NCBI GenBank assembly: GCA_028283025.1
Contig: JAPYNO010000122.1
Coordinates: forward strand, 1-52,682
Reading direction: 5' to 3'
Length of the DNA stretch: 52,682 nt
From: Pseudomonadales bacterium
GTDB lineage: Bacteria; Pseudomonadota; Gammaproteobacteria; Pseudomonadales; Azotimanducaceae
Both the position numbers and the translations under genes were made by a program. Positions 10,736 through 19,414 of this stretch are shown one piece after another; within the stretch, counting starts at the first letter, position 1; the number at the start of each line of letters is the position of its first letter. The notes beneath the pieces are model-generated. The model made no database searches. It worked only from the letters and a program-made list of their open reading frames with translations, and was not told the origin of the DNA.

Positions 10736-10764
10736 GCTCAGGACATTTCGGAATGTTTCTGAGC
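10736..10764 (-). terminator. Hairpin between SDR gene and receptor operon
   Basis: GCTCAG...ACATT (10736-10746) can pair with AATGT...CTGAGC (10751-10764) around a TCGG loop, with a small internal bulge. It lies just past the 3' end of the SDR gene and upstream of the receptor pair. No run of T follows on the minus strand, so it may be a weak terminator, an mRNA end protector or part of the receptor leader. The rest of 10621-10812 shows a loose inverted repeat (GTTGAG 10653 / CTCAAC 10681) but no gene. Confidence 0.4.
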
Positions 10765-10812
10765 ACGCACACACAGTACTTGTGCTGTGAGCCTTCGCTG
10801 TTCAACCTTACG

Positions 10813-11658
10813 CTATACCTCGCGCCTTGCCTTCTCCGGTTGAGCCGACAGCCAGTCTGCTGGCATGTCCGTGCCTTCAAACAGGCGTGACTGCCACCGC
10901 CTCATGCCGTAGAGCCAGCGATCAATATCAGTGGCTTTGCGGCGCACGTATTCAGCGACTTCGGGATGCGGCAGCACCCAGAAGCGCTGCTCCCTGATTG
11001 CCGCCAAGCATTCGGCAGCGACATGCTCTGGTGTCAGCACACCATCACCCGAAGCCACGCCTTGCGATGGCATGGTGTCCGCCTGCGGACTATTGGTGCG
11101 GATATTCGTGTCCACGGCTTGCGGGCAGAGCACGGACACGCCGATGCCTTGATGGCCATGCGTGATCGCAATCCATTCGGCGAGCGACACAGCGGCGTGC
11201 TTGGTGATCGAATAGGCGAGCGAGCCAATCTGAGTCAGCAGACCGGCCGCCGATGCAGTGCTCATAATGTAGCCGCGTCCACGCTCGATCATGGCGGGCA
11301 GGACGGCGCGCGCCGCATAGATATGCGACATCACATGCACCTCCCACATGTGGTTGATGTCTTCGTCGGGCGTTTCTAGACCACCCCAGGTGACATACCC
11401 CGCATTCGACATGATGATGTCAATTGCGCCGATGTCTGCTTCTGTCGTAGCGACCATCTGTCTGATTTCGCTCTCGTTGGCAACGTCAAGACCGACGCCG
11501 CGGCCACCGATCTCTGCCGCGACTGCCCTTGCGCCGGCTTCATCGCGGTCCGCGACAACGACACAACGCGCGCCTTCAGCCGCAAACGCCTTGGCAAGGG
11601 CGCGGCCAATGCCGGACGCACCGCCGGTGACCACCATGACACCATTGCTGATTTCCAT
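10813..11658 (-). CDS. Short-chain dehydrogenase/reductase
   Basis: Classical SDR of 281 residues, an NAD(P)-dependent oxidoreductase acting on an unknown alcohol or ketone. The cofactor motif TGGASGIG is near residue 12, NAG is in the fourth strand (IIMSNAGYVT), and the catalytic Ser-Tyr-Lys set lies in STASAAG...AYSITK. The C-terminal part (RRKATDIDRWLYGMRR) is longer than in FabG-type enzymes and resembles SDRs often found in actinobacterial-like lipid or steroid gene sets. I chose the ATG at 11658 because GGGA lies 9 bases upstream and the fold begins right after it; the longer frame upstream is unlike the family. Confidence 0.85.
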   Translation of the reverse strand: MEISNGVMVVTGGASGIGRALAKAFAAEGARCVVVADRDEAGARAVAAEIGGRGVGLDVANESEIRQMVATTEADIGAIDIIMSNAGYVTWGGLETPDEDINHMWEVHVMSHIYAARAVLPAMIERGRGYIMSTASAAGLLTQIGSLAYSITKHAAVSLAEWIAITHGHQGIGVSVLCPQAVDTNIRTNSPQADTMPSQGVASGDGVLTPEHVAAECLAAIREQRFWVLPHPEVAEYVRRKATDIDRWLYGMRRWQSRLFEGTDMPADWLSAQPEKARREV

Positions 11659-11845
11659 TCGCGACATTCCCAATAGCATTGCGGGCGGACATGATACGAG
11701 ACATTGGCGCCCTTGCCCGGCTTGTGCGCCATCTCCCACAAGCCTGAGCGAGATCACCTACAAAGGCTTGCGGTCATATCGCAGCACGGCCCAACGGCAT
11801 TCCTTGCAGACTAGCACTTCCACTCCACCTTAGAAGGCATCTGCC

Positions 11846-12328
11846 ATGCACAACTCATGCAACCCCAAGTATCAAGCCGGTTTCAGCCTGATCGAACTGC
11901 TCGTCGCCATCGCGATTATTGGCATTCTTTCTGCCGTCGCTGTGCCCGCCTACCAAAACTACGTCAAGAACGCCAACATGGCGCGCGTCAGCACGCATAT
12001 GGACGAGGGCGCGCGTTTCATCGAGAACGAAATGCGCAGACTGCAAATCAACTTGGGGATGGGACTGATCACGACGGCGGACATGGATACAGAATTGACT
12101 GCGGCGAAGCTTGCTGAACGGCTCAATGCATCGGGCGGTACATCGCCCACAGGCGAAGCGGCGTACAAGGCTGGCGAGCATGTCGAGGCCGACGACACCT
12201 CGGGCCAAATCGCCATTGAAGTCACAGGCACGATCGCTGATGGTGACTATGCAGCCACCTTCACGAGGCCTGCCTACGCCGACTTCTCGGCGACCGACAG
12301 CAAGACAATCAACTGGGCAGACATCTAA
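11846..12328 (+). CDS. Type IV pilin-like protein (PilA/PilE type)
   Basis: A prepilin of 160 residues. A short basic leader ends in Gly before the mature N-terminus FSLIELLVAIAIIGILSAV, with Glu at +5 and the hydrophobic helix that packs in the pilus core. PilD-type peptidase would cleave after that Gly (about residue 12). The rest is an alpha-beta head. There is no cysteine after the leader, so the C-terminal disulfide loop of classical PilA is absent. AAGG lies about 10 bases before the ATG. It precedes a second prepilin, so a minor pilus or pseudopilus role is possible; no assembly genes (pilB, pilC, pilQ) are present in the window. Confidence 0.88.
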   Translation: MHNSCNPKYQAGFSLIELLVAIAIIGILSAVAVPAYQNYVKNANMARVSTHMDEGARFIENEMRRLQINLGMGLITTADMDTELTAAKLAERLNASGGTSPTGEAAYKAGEHVEADDTSGQIAIEVTGTIADGDYAATFTRPAYADFSATDSKTINWADI

Positions 12329-12372
12329 GTTGCAAGTCGGTAAACTTGAATATTGCTCGCTCAAATCTGCAC

Positions 12373-12771
12373 ATGAACCCTAGTCGTCAGCCCGCATTCT
12401 CAATTCTTGAACTCATGCTGGTGCTTGCGGTGAGTTCAATTCTCGCCACGATTGCCGTGGTGCTGTATCAAGACTATGTGCAGACCGCGCGCCTCGGCGT
12501 GCTTGATGCCGCCATTCTCAGCATCGAGCCGTTCCAAGAGGCGCACAACCTGCAAAGCGGCGAGTATGCACAAGGGTCTTGGCACTTTGAAGGGCCTGAA
12601 GATGAGAGTCTGTTCACTGCCATTGGCTGGCATCCCAACGATAAGAACGCCGACCTGATCGTTCAGGTCTCGCTCACCGAAGACGGCTTTCAAGTGCGTG
12701 CGAGCAATTCATTCAACGACGCTATCTGCCGAGAATTTCCTTCGCGCCGCGCCTGTCCTGCAACGCCATGA
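12373..12771 (+). CDS. Second type IV pilin-like protein with C-terminal cysteine pair
   Basis: A small prepilin (about 132 residues). The leader MNPSRQPA is followed by FSILELMLVLAVSSILATI, with the conserved Glu at +5 and a transmembrane-length helix ending VVLYQDYV. The residue before the cleavage site is Ala instead of the usual Gly, which PilD tolerates in some substrates. Two cysteines near the C-terminus (AICREFPSRRACPATP) could close the D-loop missing in the preceding pilin. I prefer the ATG at 12373 because it gives a normal 8-residue leader; an upstream TTG (12346) would lengthen it to 17. The stop codon overlaps the next gene by four bases. Confidence 0.8.
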   Translation: MNPSRQPAFSILELMLVLAVSSILATIAVVLYQDYVQTARLGVLDAAILSIEPFQEAHNLQSGEYAQGSWHFEGPEDESLFTAIGWHPNDKNADLIVQVSLTEDGFQVRASNSFNDAICREFPSRRACPATP

Positions 12772-13523
12772 AACTCGGCGCGATTGTCAATGTCGTTGAC
12801 GATGCAAGCAATCCGAAAGCCATCGCTCGGCGCGCCCAAGTGCTCGCTAGCTGCGGCTTCGAGAGCCTGTGGACGGCGCAGGCGATTGGTCGTGGATTCA
12901 TGGTGCACGACCCGCTGATGACGCTTGCGTCGGCGGCAGCTGTCACCGACGACATCATGCTCGGCACTGCCGTGCTGCAAGTGCCGCTCTATCATCCGCT
13001 TGACCTCGCGCATCGAGTGTTGTGCCTCAAGCAAATGACGGGCAGCCGACTGATTCTAGGTGTCGGCGCTGGCTCCACTGAACACGACTTCAGCACTTTT
13101 GGGCGCAACTACGGCGAGCGCTTCAAAGACTTTCGCCGCTTGATGGGTGAGCTGCGAGAGATATTTGACACAGGTAGGCTCGGTAGCAAGGATTTGAGTC
13201 CTTGGCCGCAGGTGGTGGGGCCGCCGAAGCTCTTTCTCGGCAGTTGGGGCAAGGGGGTGATGCGCGCTGCGCGCGAATACGATGGCTGGATCGCATCGGC
13301 CATGTACCGCAGCGCCGACGACATAGAGGACACTTTGCGCGCCTACAAGCAGGCCGGCGGAAAGACGAGCGTTGTGTCCACCATACGCGTACACACCAAG
13401 ACCGATTTGGGTGAGCTCAGAGCGCGACTCGCACGCTTTGCCGATATGGGCTTTGACCATGCGGTGGTCGTGCAAACGGGCGACGATCCGCCTGCGGAGG
13501 CTATACGCGGACTACTAGGTTGA
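12768..13523 (+). CDS. Luciferase-like (LLM class) flavin-dependent oxidoreductase
   Basis: A 251-residue TIM-barrel protein of the bacterial luciferase / F420-dependent oxidoreductase superfamily. Family marks are ESLWTAQAIG, DPLMTLASAAAVTDDIMLGTAVLQVP, HPLDLAHRVLCLKQMTGSRL, LGVGAGSTEHDF and the phosphate-binding RAAREYDGWIAS. It is shorter than typical members (300-350), lacking part of the insertion after strand 7. The cofactor (FMN or F420) and substrate are unknown. The ATG overlaps the end of the minor pilin gene (ATGA), so the two are translationally coupled although their functions seem unrelated. Confidence 0.85.
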   Translation: MKLGAIVNVVDDASNPKAIARRAQVLASCGFESLWTAQAIGRGFMVHDPLMTLASAAAVTDDIMLGTAVLQVPLYHPLDLAHRVLCLKQMTGSRLILGVGAGSTEHDFSTFGRNYGERFKDFRRLMGELREIFDTGRLGSKDLSPWPQVVGPPKLFLGSWGKGVMRAAREYDGWIASAMYRSADDIEDTLRAYKQAGGKTSVVSTIRVHTKTDLGELRARLARFADMGFDHAVVVQTGDDPPAEAIRGLLG

Positions 13524-13573
13524 TCGCAAGGCGAGCGCGCTTTCCGCCCACAAGTGTTGGGCTCGGCGGACGA

Positions 13574-14881
13574 TCAGCAGGCGGTGATTTGCGCGACCGA
13601 CGCCATGTCCGCAAGGTGCAAGATTCGATGGCGAAGAACGTCCATATCGCCCGTGTTCGGCGCACTCAAGGCATCGAATTTCGCTTCGAGGCGCGCACCT
13701 TGCAAAGGCAGATCGCGACAAGGGATGCCCGTGTCGCAATAGGCTTCAAGCGTCTCATGTCCATCGGCCCTGCAGCGCACTCGCGTTTGCATGTGCGTCA
13801 GCGACTCATCGGTCGAAACACGCACCTTCGCAAGTGCTGCCTGCACATCGTTGCGACAGATGACCTCATCGACATAGATCTGTGGGTTGCTCGTGTCGCA
13901 TCCGAGCCAAGCAAGCGCGGCATTGGCGCGTAGGCTGAACTTGCCTTCAAGCCCCGTTTTCGGTTCACAAATGCCGCAGATGTCGAGAATGTTCGGATTG
14001 ACGCTGAGTTCGAGACATTGCAAGCCATCTGCATCCATGGTGCTGCGCAAATTCAAGACGCTGTCAATTGTTGCGTGCGTGAGGTAGCAGGCTGCGTGAT
14101 ACTTGAACAGCGAGTCGAGAATAAGCCATGAATCGGCGATCTGCTCGAGCTTCGCTGAATTGACGCTGCCGATGCCCGCGGCTTGCACATAGCCTTGATT
14201 GCCGTTCACGGCGTCCGCATTGGCGGTGAAGCCGCGCGATGCAAGGCGCGCCGCAATAAGACCGCGCTCGGCTGCTTGGCCCGCATGGTAGGGCTTGGTC
14301 ATGGTGCCGAAATTGGCTTTAACGCCGGATGCCGCCGAGGCCGCGAGCGCCATGGCGCTCGCATAGTGCGAGGCATCGAGCTTGAGCAGATGGGCAACGC
14401 CTGCCGCAGCGCCAAACGTGCCGTAGGTCGCTGTCGTGTGCCAGCCATTGAGATAGTGCTTCGGGCCGATGGCGTTGCCGATGCGCCCTTCGATTTCAAC
14501 ACCCACCACAAAGGCCGCCATCAGATCGGCACCGCTCGCGCCAATATCCTCAGCGACCGCCATGACCGCAGGCAACACAGGCGCCGTCGCATGGCAGCCG
14601 ACGGCAGCGCTCGTATCGTCGTAATCGAGCGCATGACCGCTCGCTCCATTCAAGAGCGCGGCCGTCGCCGCATCGAGACCGAGGTTCGACCCAAGCACGC
14701 GGCAGCGCCCCTGCCTGTGCGAAAACTCATCGCGCAAGATGCCAGAGAGCGGCTCGCGACTACCGGCGAGTGCGCAACCGAACCAGTCGAGCACGCACTG
14801 ATGCGCGACTGTCTTGACGTCCTCGGGCAGGTCGTCGTAAGTGAGATGGCTGTATTTGTCCCAGGCCTGCAGGTAGTCCAC
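13574..14881 (-). CDS. MmgE/PrpD family protein (2-methylcitrate dehydratase-like)
   Basis: A 435-residue member of the MmgE/PrpD family, which includes 2-methylcitrate dehydratase and cis-aconitate decarboxylase. Seen: the N-terminal VLDWFGCALAGSREPL, NGASGHALDYDDT (about residue 85), HATAPVLPAVMAVAE and the C-terminal lid domain. I start at GTG 14881 because AGGAG lies 6 bases upstream and the protein then opens VDYLQAWDKYSHLTYDDLP as in relatives; the ATG further up lies in the SDR gene. It is the last gene of the seven-gene CoA operon, 14 bases after the SDR. A PrpD-like gene is also part of the Pseudomonas itaconate locus, as far as I recall. Reaction unproven. Confidence 0.9.
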   Translation of the reverse strand: MDYLQAWDKYSHLTYDDLPEDVKTVAHQCVLDWFGCALAGSREPLSGILRDEFSHRQGRCRVLGSNLGLDAATAALLNGASGHALDYDDTSAAVGCHATAPVLPAVMAVAEDIGASGADLMAAFVVGVEIEGRIGNAIGPKHYLNGWHTTATYGTFGAAAGVAHLLKLDASHYASAMALAASAASGVKANFGTMTKPYHAGQAAERGLIAARLASRGFTANADAVNGNQGYVQAAGIGSVNSAKLEQIADSWLILDSLFKYHAACYLTHATIDSVLNLRSTMDADGLQCLELSVNPNILDICGICEPKTGLEGKFSLRANAALAWLGCDTSNPQIYVDEVICRNDVQAALAKVRVSTDESLTHMQTRVRCRADGHETLEAYCDTGIPCRDLPLQGARLEAKFDALSAPNTGDMDVLRHRILHLADMASVAQITAC

Positions 14882-14895
14882 TTCAGTCTCCTGAT

Positions 14896-15642
14896 CTACT
14901 GAATTGAACGTCCGCCATCCACATCCAGGCACACGCCAGTCAAAAAAGCCGCCTCTTCGGAAGCAAGAAAGGCATAAGCGCCCGCCACATCTTGCGGGCT
15001 CGCACGCCGACCCATGGGAATGCCGCTGACCACCGCCGCGTTCATATCCTCCGGCAACTCAGAGACGCCTATCGCATTGAGGTCAAAGCCTGTCGCAGAA
15101 GAGACGGGGCAGACACAATTGACGCGGATCTTTGGTGCGAGCTCTGTCGCAAGGCCGCGCGTCAATGTGATTAACGCGCCTTTGGAAGCGTTGTAGGGCG
15201 TGAGCCCGGGCCGCGGCCGCTTGCCGCCGATCGATGCCGTGCTGATCAGACTGCTGCCCTCTGGCATGTGCGCAGCTGCGTACTTCGCGGCCAAAAACAC
15301 GCTGCGCAGGTTGATGGCGAATACACGGTCGAAGTCCGCCACATCCATCTGCACCATCGGCCTCGCGAGGTGCGGAATGCCAGCATTAGCGCAGTAGACA
15401 TCGATCTTTTCGAAGGCGGCGACTGCGTGCGCCACCAAGTCTTGGTTCATCGCCTCGTCAGCAACGTCGATCTCAAATGGCTCGGCGCGCGGCAGCGATT
15501 CGGCGACTTTGCTCGCGCCCTTAAAATCCAAGTCAGCGACCACGACAGACGCGCCTTCGCCAGCGAACTTCTCGGCGATCGCCCGGCCGAAGCCGGAGGC
15601 GGCGCCAGTGACCACGACCGACTTGCCTTGAAAGCGGTTCAT
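14896..15642 (-). CDS. Short-chain dehydrogenase (FabG-like)
   Basis: A 248-residue SDR. Motifs are VTGAASGFG (cofactor), VADLDF (the acidic end of strand 2 suggests NAD preference), CANAGIP, and the Ser-Tyr-Lys site in STASIGGKRPRPGLTPYNASK. The C-terminus FLTGVCLDVDGGRSIQ is typical. The ATG overlaps the stop of the acyl-CoA dehydrogenase gene by four bases, so the two are coupled. In this operon it would oxidise or reduce a hydroxyacyl or short dicarboxylic intermediate, but the exact substrate cannot be read. Confidence 0.9.
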   Translation of the reverse strand: MNRFQGKSVVVTGAASGFGRAIAEKFAGEGASVVVADLDFKGASKVAESLPRAEPFEIDVADEAMNQDLVAHAVAAFEKIDVYCANAGIPHLARPMVQMDVADFDRVFAINLRSVFLAAKYAAAHMPEGSSLISTASIGGKRPRPGLTPYNASKGALITLTRGLATELAPKIRVNCVCPVSSATGFDLNAIGVSELPEDMNAAVVSGIPMGRRASPQDVAGAYAFLASEEAAFLTGVCLDVDGGRSIQ

Positions 15643-16805
15643 CGGCCAAGAATTCTGTCCGAAATGATGCGCTGCATGATCTCGGAGGTGCCTTCAAAAA
15701 TCTTCGTCAAACGCGCATCGCGCCAGAATCGCTCGACAGGATAGTGCGTCGTATAGCCAGCGCCGCCGAGGATTTGCAAGGCTTCCGAAGTCACCCGCTC
15801 GGACATTTCCGCCGCGTAGTATTTGACCATGGCCGCCTCCTTGTCGCAGCGCCGACCCGAATCGATCTCGTTGCAGACAAAGTACATGAGTTGGCGCGCC
15901 GCTTCGATTTCGGTTGCCATGGTCGCAATTTTGAAGCGAATCGCTTGGAACTTGCCGATCGGACGACCGAACTGGACACGCTCTTGGGAATAGTGCACAG
16001 CGACTTGCAGCGCACCTTCGGCGAGTCCGATCGAACGCGCCGCCGTGTGCGCGCGCGCGACTTCAAGACCTTGTTGAATGCCGACAAAGCCGGAACTGCC
16101 ACGACCGCCTCCCTCGCCTTCGGGCGGATCAAACGCAGGCACGCGCGCATTGTCAAAAGCGAGCTCGAAAGTCTTCCAGCCGTGGTAGCCGATCTTCGGA
16201 ATCGGCGCGCCCGACACGCCCGCTGGCAATTCGCCGCGCGGCTTCTCCACGGCGATGCTTTTCATGCCAGCCTGACGCTCATCGCTGTCTGTCTCCACTC
16301 GACAGACGACATTGATGAAATCAGCCTCGTCCGCGAAGGTACACCAGTATTTGTTGCCGTTGATGATCCAGTCGTCGCCGTCGCGATGTGCCTTGCAGCT
16401 GACCGCCGCCATGTCCGAACCTGCATTCGGCTCCGACATGGCAAAGGCGCCAAGATAATCGCCGACCGCCATGCGTTCGATGCGCTCCGCACGCGCCTTG
16501 CCGAAGCCTGGCACTGATCGATAGAAGCTGTTACCGCGCGCAATCAGCGACGCAACGCTCATCCAGCCGCGCGCGAGCTCCTCGGCGACAAGGCAATACT
16601 CGAACACGCCGAGCCCAAGTCCGCCGTATTCTTCGGGAATGAGCATCCCAAAATAGCCGAGTTCACCCATCTTGCCGATGAGTTCGCGCGGAATCTGCCC
16701 TTTCTCTGGGTCGAGCTTGTTGGCGACCGGCAGCACCTCTTCGCGCGTGAACTCGCGCGCCGACTGCTGAATGATGCGACGTTCTTCAGTGAAATGGCTG
16801 GTCAC
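15639..16805 (-). CDS. Acyl-CoA dehydrogenase
   Basis: A 388-residue flavin acyl-CoA dehydrogenase that introduces an alpha-beta double bond and passes electrons to ETF. Signatures are PEEYGGLGLGVFEYCLVAEEL, AMSEPNAGSDMAAVSC, NGNKYWCTFADEADF, the helix KFQAIRFKIATMATEIEAARQL and the C-terminal GGAGYTTHYPVERFWRDAR followed by IFEGTSEIMQ. It overlaps the CitE-like gene before it and the SDR after it by four bases each. In the Pseudomonas itaconate locus a comparable dehydrogenase sits among the ict-ich-ccl genes. Here it might oxidise methylsuccinyl-CoA to mesaconyl-CoA. That is inference; short branched acyl-CoAs are the alternative. Confidence 0.93.
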   Translation of the reverse strand: MTSHFTEERRIIQQSAREFTREEVLPVANKLDPEKGQIPRELIGKMGELGYFGMLIPEEYGGLGLGVFEYCLVAEELARGWMSVASLIARGNSFYRSVPGFGKARAERIERMAVGDYLGAFAMSEPNAGSDMAAVSCKAHRDGDDWIINGNKYWCTFADEADFINVVCRVETDSDERQAGMKSIAVEKPRGELPAGVSGAPIPKIGYHGWKTFELAFDNARVPAFDPPEGEGGGRGSSGFVGIQQGLEVARAHTAARSIGLAEGALQVAVHYSQERVQFGRPIGKFQAIRFKIATMATEIEAARQLMYFVCNEIDSGRRCDKEAAMVKYYAAEMSERVTSEALQILGGAGYTTHYPVERFWRDARLTKIFEGTSEIMQRIISDRILGR

Positions 16806-17713
16806 TGAATCATCCCAATCTGCTTGGCGCGATCAACGACCGGCTGATACAGGCGCGCGGTCGCGGCATCGACGAGCATGCCGCCTGCGCCCGCCGCACC
16901 ATCGCCGCTCGTCAGCGACGCCTCATAGGCCGCGACCATTTTCTGCGCGACATGGAGCTCTTTTTCGGTTGGCGCGAACACCTCGTTGGCGTGCGCAATC
17001 TGACTCGGATGAATGCACCACTTGCCAACAGCGCCGAGTGCCGCCGCATAGGTGGCTTGCGCCCGATAGCCTTCGTCGTCCTTGAAATTGCCGAAGGGCC
17101 CGTCGATGGCGTCGACGCCGACGGCGCGACACGCGCCGATCATACGCACGCGATGGGCGTTCCAGATATCGCCCGGATACTTGTAGGCAGGATCGCGCTC
17201 ATGCCCGAAGCGCATGCCGAAGCTGCCTGCAAGATCGCCAAAACCGAGGATCAAGGCTTCAAGACGCTCTGAGCAGCGGGCAATCTCCTCGACCCTGCCG
17301 AGGCCTTCGGCCTCTTCAATGAGCACTTCCAAGCCGATTGGCTTGTTGATTTTGAACTTCTTCTCGAGCGACAGCAGCATGGTTTCAAAGAACAGGAGGT
17401 CTGACGGCTTCTTAACTTTCGGGATGATGAAGACATCAAGGTTGTCACCCGCGCCTTCAAGAATGCTGACCATGTCGTACACCGCCCATTCGGTCTCGTG
17501 GTCGTTGACGCGCACTGCGCGAATGGTGCGGCCCCAGTCAAGTTCGTTGAGGGCGTTGACTGCGATTTCCCGCGCCGCTTCCTTGGCATCCGGTGCGGTG
17601 GCGTCCTCAAGGTCTAGGAACACAAGGTCGGCATCGGATGCGACCGCCTTGCGCACGAGCTTTTCGTTGGATGCTGGCACAGCGAGTTCGGATCGTCTGA
17701 GTCGATGTGTCAT
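16802..17713 (-). CDS. HpcH/HpaI-family CoA-ester lyase (CitE / malyl-CoA lyase-like)
   Basis: A 303-residue member of the CitE branch, TIM-barrel lyases that cleave 3-hydroxyacyl-CoA such as malyl-, beta-methylmalyl- or citramalyl-CoA. Features are RRSELAVPASN at the start, DLVFLDLEDATAP (Mg and CoA site), RAVRVND (catalytic Arg), GLEVLIEEAEGL (metal Glu), LILGFGDLAGS, and KWCIHPSQIAHANEVF near the end. I start at ATG 17713, preceded by AGAGAGG; the longer frame adds a non-homologous 28 residues. It follows the CoA-transferase gene by 25 bases. With its neighbours it would split the hydrated C5 thioester either into acetyl-CoA and pyruvate or into propionyl-CoA and glyoxylate. Confidence 0.9.
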   Translation of the reverse strand: MTHRLRRSELAVPASNEKLVRKAVASDADLVFLDLEDATAPDAKEAAREIAVNALNELDWGRTIRAVRVNDHETEWAVYDMVSILEGAGDNLDVFIIPKVKKPSDLLFFETMLLSLEKKFKINKPIGLEVLIEEAEGLGRVEEIARCSERLEALILGFGDLAGSFGMRFGHERDPAYKYPGDIWNAHRVRMIGACRAVGVDAIDGPFGNFKDDEGYRAQATYAAALGAVGKWCIHPSQIAHANEVFAPTEKELHVAQKMVAAYEASLTSGDGAAGAGGMLVDAATARLYQPVVDRAKQIGMIQ

Positions 17714-17738
17714 GTTGTATGAACCTCTCTTTGCTTCG

Positions 17739-18953
17739 TTATGTTGGGTTGCGTGCGATGCCGAGTTCATCGAGTATTTGTTCGCCGTGCTCGCCAAGCA
17801 GCGGTGCGCGGTGATTCATTTCAGACGGCGTGCCTTCAAACTTGAGCGGAGCGCCGACGATGGCGACTTCAGGGTTATCGCCCGGAAGCTCAACACGCCT
17901 GATCATATTGCGCGCGGCGATATGCGGGTCGTTGAATATATCTGCGGCGGTATTGAGCGGACCGCAAGGCACTTCGCCGCCGATCAAGTCCATGATTTCC
18001 TGCTTGTTCAGGCTTGATGTCCAGCCCGCAATGATTGGTTCGATAAAGTCAAGGTTGCGGCAGCGCACGAAGGCGTTAGCACTGCGCTTGTCGTCAATCA
18101 AATCTTCGCGCCCCATTGCTTTGCACAGTGTTTCCCAATGGTGGCTAGTAGGTGCCGCGATGGAGACGTGACCATCCTTGGCGGGAAACACCCCGAAGGG
18201 TGCCAGATTCGGATGGTGGCGACCGCGAGGGGGCAACTGCTTGCCCGCATAGCCGTAGTTGGCGATCAGAGTTTCATTGAAGGCGAGCATGGCGTCGTAC
18301 ATGGCGACATCAAAGAACTGCCCCTCGCCCGATGCGCGCGCCCGATACACGGCGGCGACGAGGCCGAGCGCGAGCAGTGTGCCTGGGTAAATATCGCCGA
18401 CACTCACGCCGCACGGATAGCCGCCATCATCGGAAGGGCCGGTAATGCCCGCAAGCCCGCTCATCGACTGCGCGACGATATCGAAGGCTGGCCATTCGGC
18501 GTAAGGGCTTTTGCCGGTGCGAGGGTCGCCGAAACCGCGCAGCGCGCCGTAGACGATCTTCGGGTTGCGGGCGCGAATCACATCAAAGCCAACACCTAGG
18601 CGGTCCATCACACCGACGCGCATGTTTTCGACAATCGCATCGGCATGCTCGCACAGGTCAAGCAGGCACGTGCGTCCTTCGGCTTCCTTGAGATCAACCA
18701 CAATGCTGCGCTTGTTGCGATTGACGCTCGCGAAGTAGCCGCCGTAATCGATGCCAGCCGTCGTTTCGGCGCTAGCGTTGGCATAGTCGGGCGGCAGTGG
18801 CGCCACTGATCTCGACATGTCACCGCCGGGCGGCTCGACCTTGATGACATCGGCACCGAGGTCAGCGAGCAGGCCGGTGCCAAAGGGGCCGGCGAGTGCC
18901 ATGGTGCAATCGATAATGCGAACATCCGCGAGCGGGCCGCTGCGCTCGCTCAT
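17739..18953 (-). CDS. Class III CoA-transferase (CaiB/BaiF family)
   Basis: A 404-residue family III CoA-transferase. N-terminal Rossmann part: RIIDCTMALAGPFGTGLLADLGADVIKVEPPGGD-like (VIKVEPPGGD), then NRNKRSIVVDLK, and the catalytic Asp in WPAFDIVAQSMSGLAGITG (about residue 170). These enzymes move CoA between carboxylic acids; known members act on itaconate (Ict), mesaconate (Mct) or succinate/malate. The ATG overlaps the MaoC-type gene before it by four bases (ATGA). With MaoC hydratases and a CitE-like lyase alongside, the likely job is activation or intramolecular transfer on a C5 dicarboxylate. The choice between Ict- and Mct-like function is open. Confidence 0.92.
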   Translation of the reverse strand: MSERSGPLADVRIIDCTMALAGPFGTGLLADLGADVIKVEPPGGDMSRSVAPLPPDYANASAETTAGIDYGGYFASVNRNKRSIVVDLKEAEGRTCLLDLCEHADAIVENMRVGVMDRLGVGFDVIRARNPKIVYGALRGFGDPRTGKSPYAEWPAFDIVAQSMSGLAGITGPSDDGGYPCGVSVGDIYPGTLLALGLVAAVYRARASGEGQFFDVAMYDAMLAFNETLIANYGYAGKQLPPRGRHHPNLAPFGVFPAKDGHVSIAAPTSHHWETLCKAMGREDLIDDKRSANAFVRCRNLDFIEPIIAGWTSSLNKQEIMDLIGGEVPCGPLNTAADIFNDPHIAARNMIRRVELPGDNPEVAIVGAPLKFEGTPSEMNHRAPLLGEHGEQILDELGIARNPT

Positions 18954-19414
18954 GATGCGTTCCCGACGGGATGCTTTTTCAATAGCACCCTGCGCTCGCC
19001 TTCAAAAACGACTTCTTCCTTCTGGTTCACGCCCCAATGCTTGAAGGTGATGATACCGCCGTCCTGGGTCGATTTCATATCGAGCACCTCGGTGTAGGCA
19101 TACACGGTATCGCCGTGAAAGACCGGCTTCTTGAAGCGAATTTTGTCGAAGCCGAGTTCCTTGACGGCATTCTCGCCGGTATCCTGCGTTGCAAGGCCGA
19201 TGACCATGGATGCAGTGATGAAGCCAAACACGAGGCGGCTGCCAAACGGCGTGTCCTTCATCGCATGCTCGTTCCAATGGCCGGAGGCGGTGTTCATCAC
19301 CAGCTTGGTGAGCATTTGATTCTCGACTTCGTCGATGGTCGTGCCGCGCGCATGCTTGATGCGCTGACCCACCTCGAAGTCCTCGAAGTATGTGTCATTG
19401 CCAGTGATATTCAT
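18950..19414 (-). CDS. MaoC-like hydratase subunit (resembles C-half of mesaconyl-CoA hydratase)
   Basis: A single hot-dog-fold MaoC protein of 154 residues. It opens TYFEDFEVGQRIKHARGTT, has HWNEHAMKDTPFGSRLVFG and GLATQDTGENAVKELG, and closes GDTVYAYTEVLDM...FEGERRVLLKK. From memory these blocks match the second half of mesaconyl-CoA (beta-methylmalyl-CoA) hydratase Mch, normally one protein of about 350 residues with two hot-dog domains. Start at ATG 19414 is fixed by GGGAGAGG 3 bases upstream and by a four-base overlap with the preceding MaoC gene; it also overlaps the CoA-transferase after it. With that gene it may form a two-subunit Mch. Confidence 0.85.
   Translation of the reverse strand: MNITGNDTYFEDFEVGQRIKHARGTTIDEVENQMLTKLVMNTASGHWNEHAMKDTPFGSRLVFGFITASMVIGLATQDTGENAVKELGFDKIRFKKPVFHGDTVYAYTEVLDMKSTQDGGIITFKHWGVNQKEEVVFEGERRVLLKKHPVGNAS

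Noticed and set aside
11790..11815. Sigma-54 promoter (GG/GC) before the pilin gene
   Set aside because: GGCATTCCTTGC has GG and GC two bases too close for the -24/-12 spacing.
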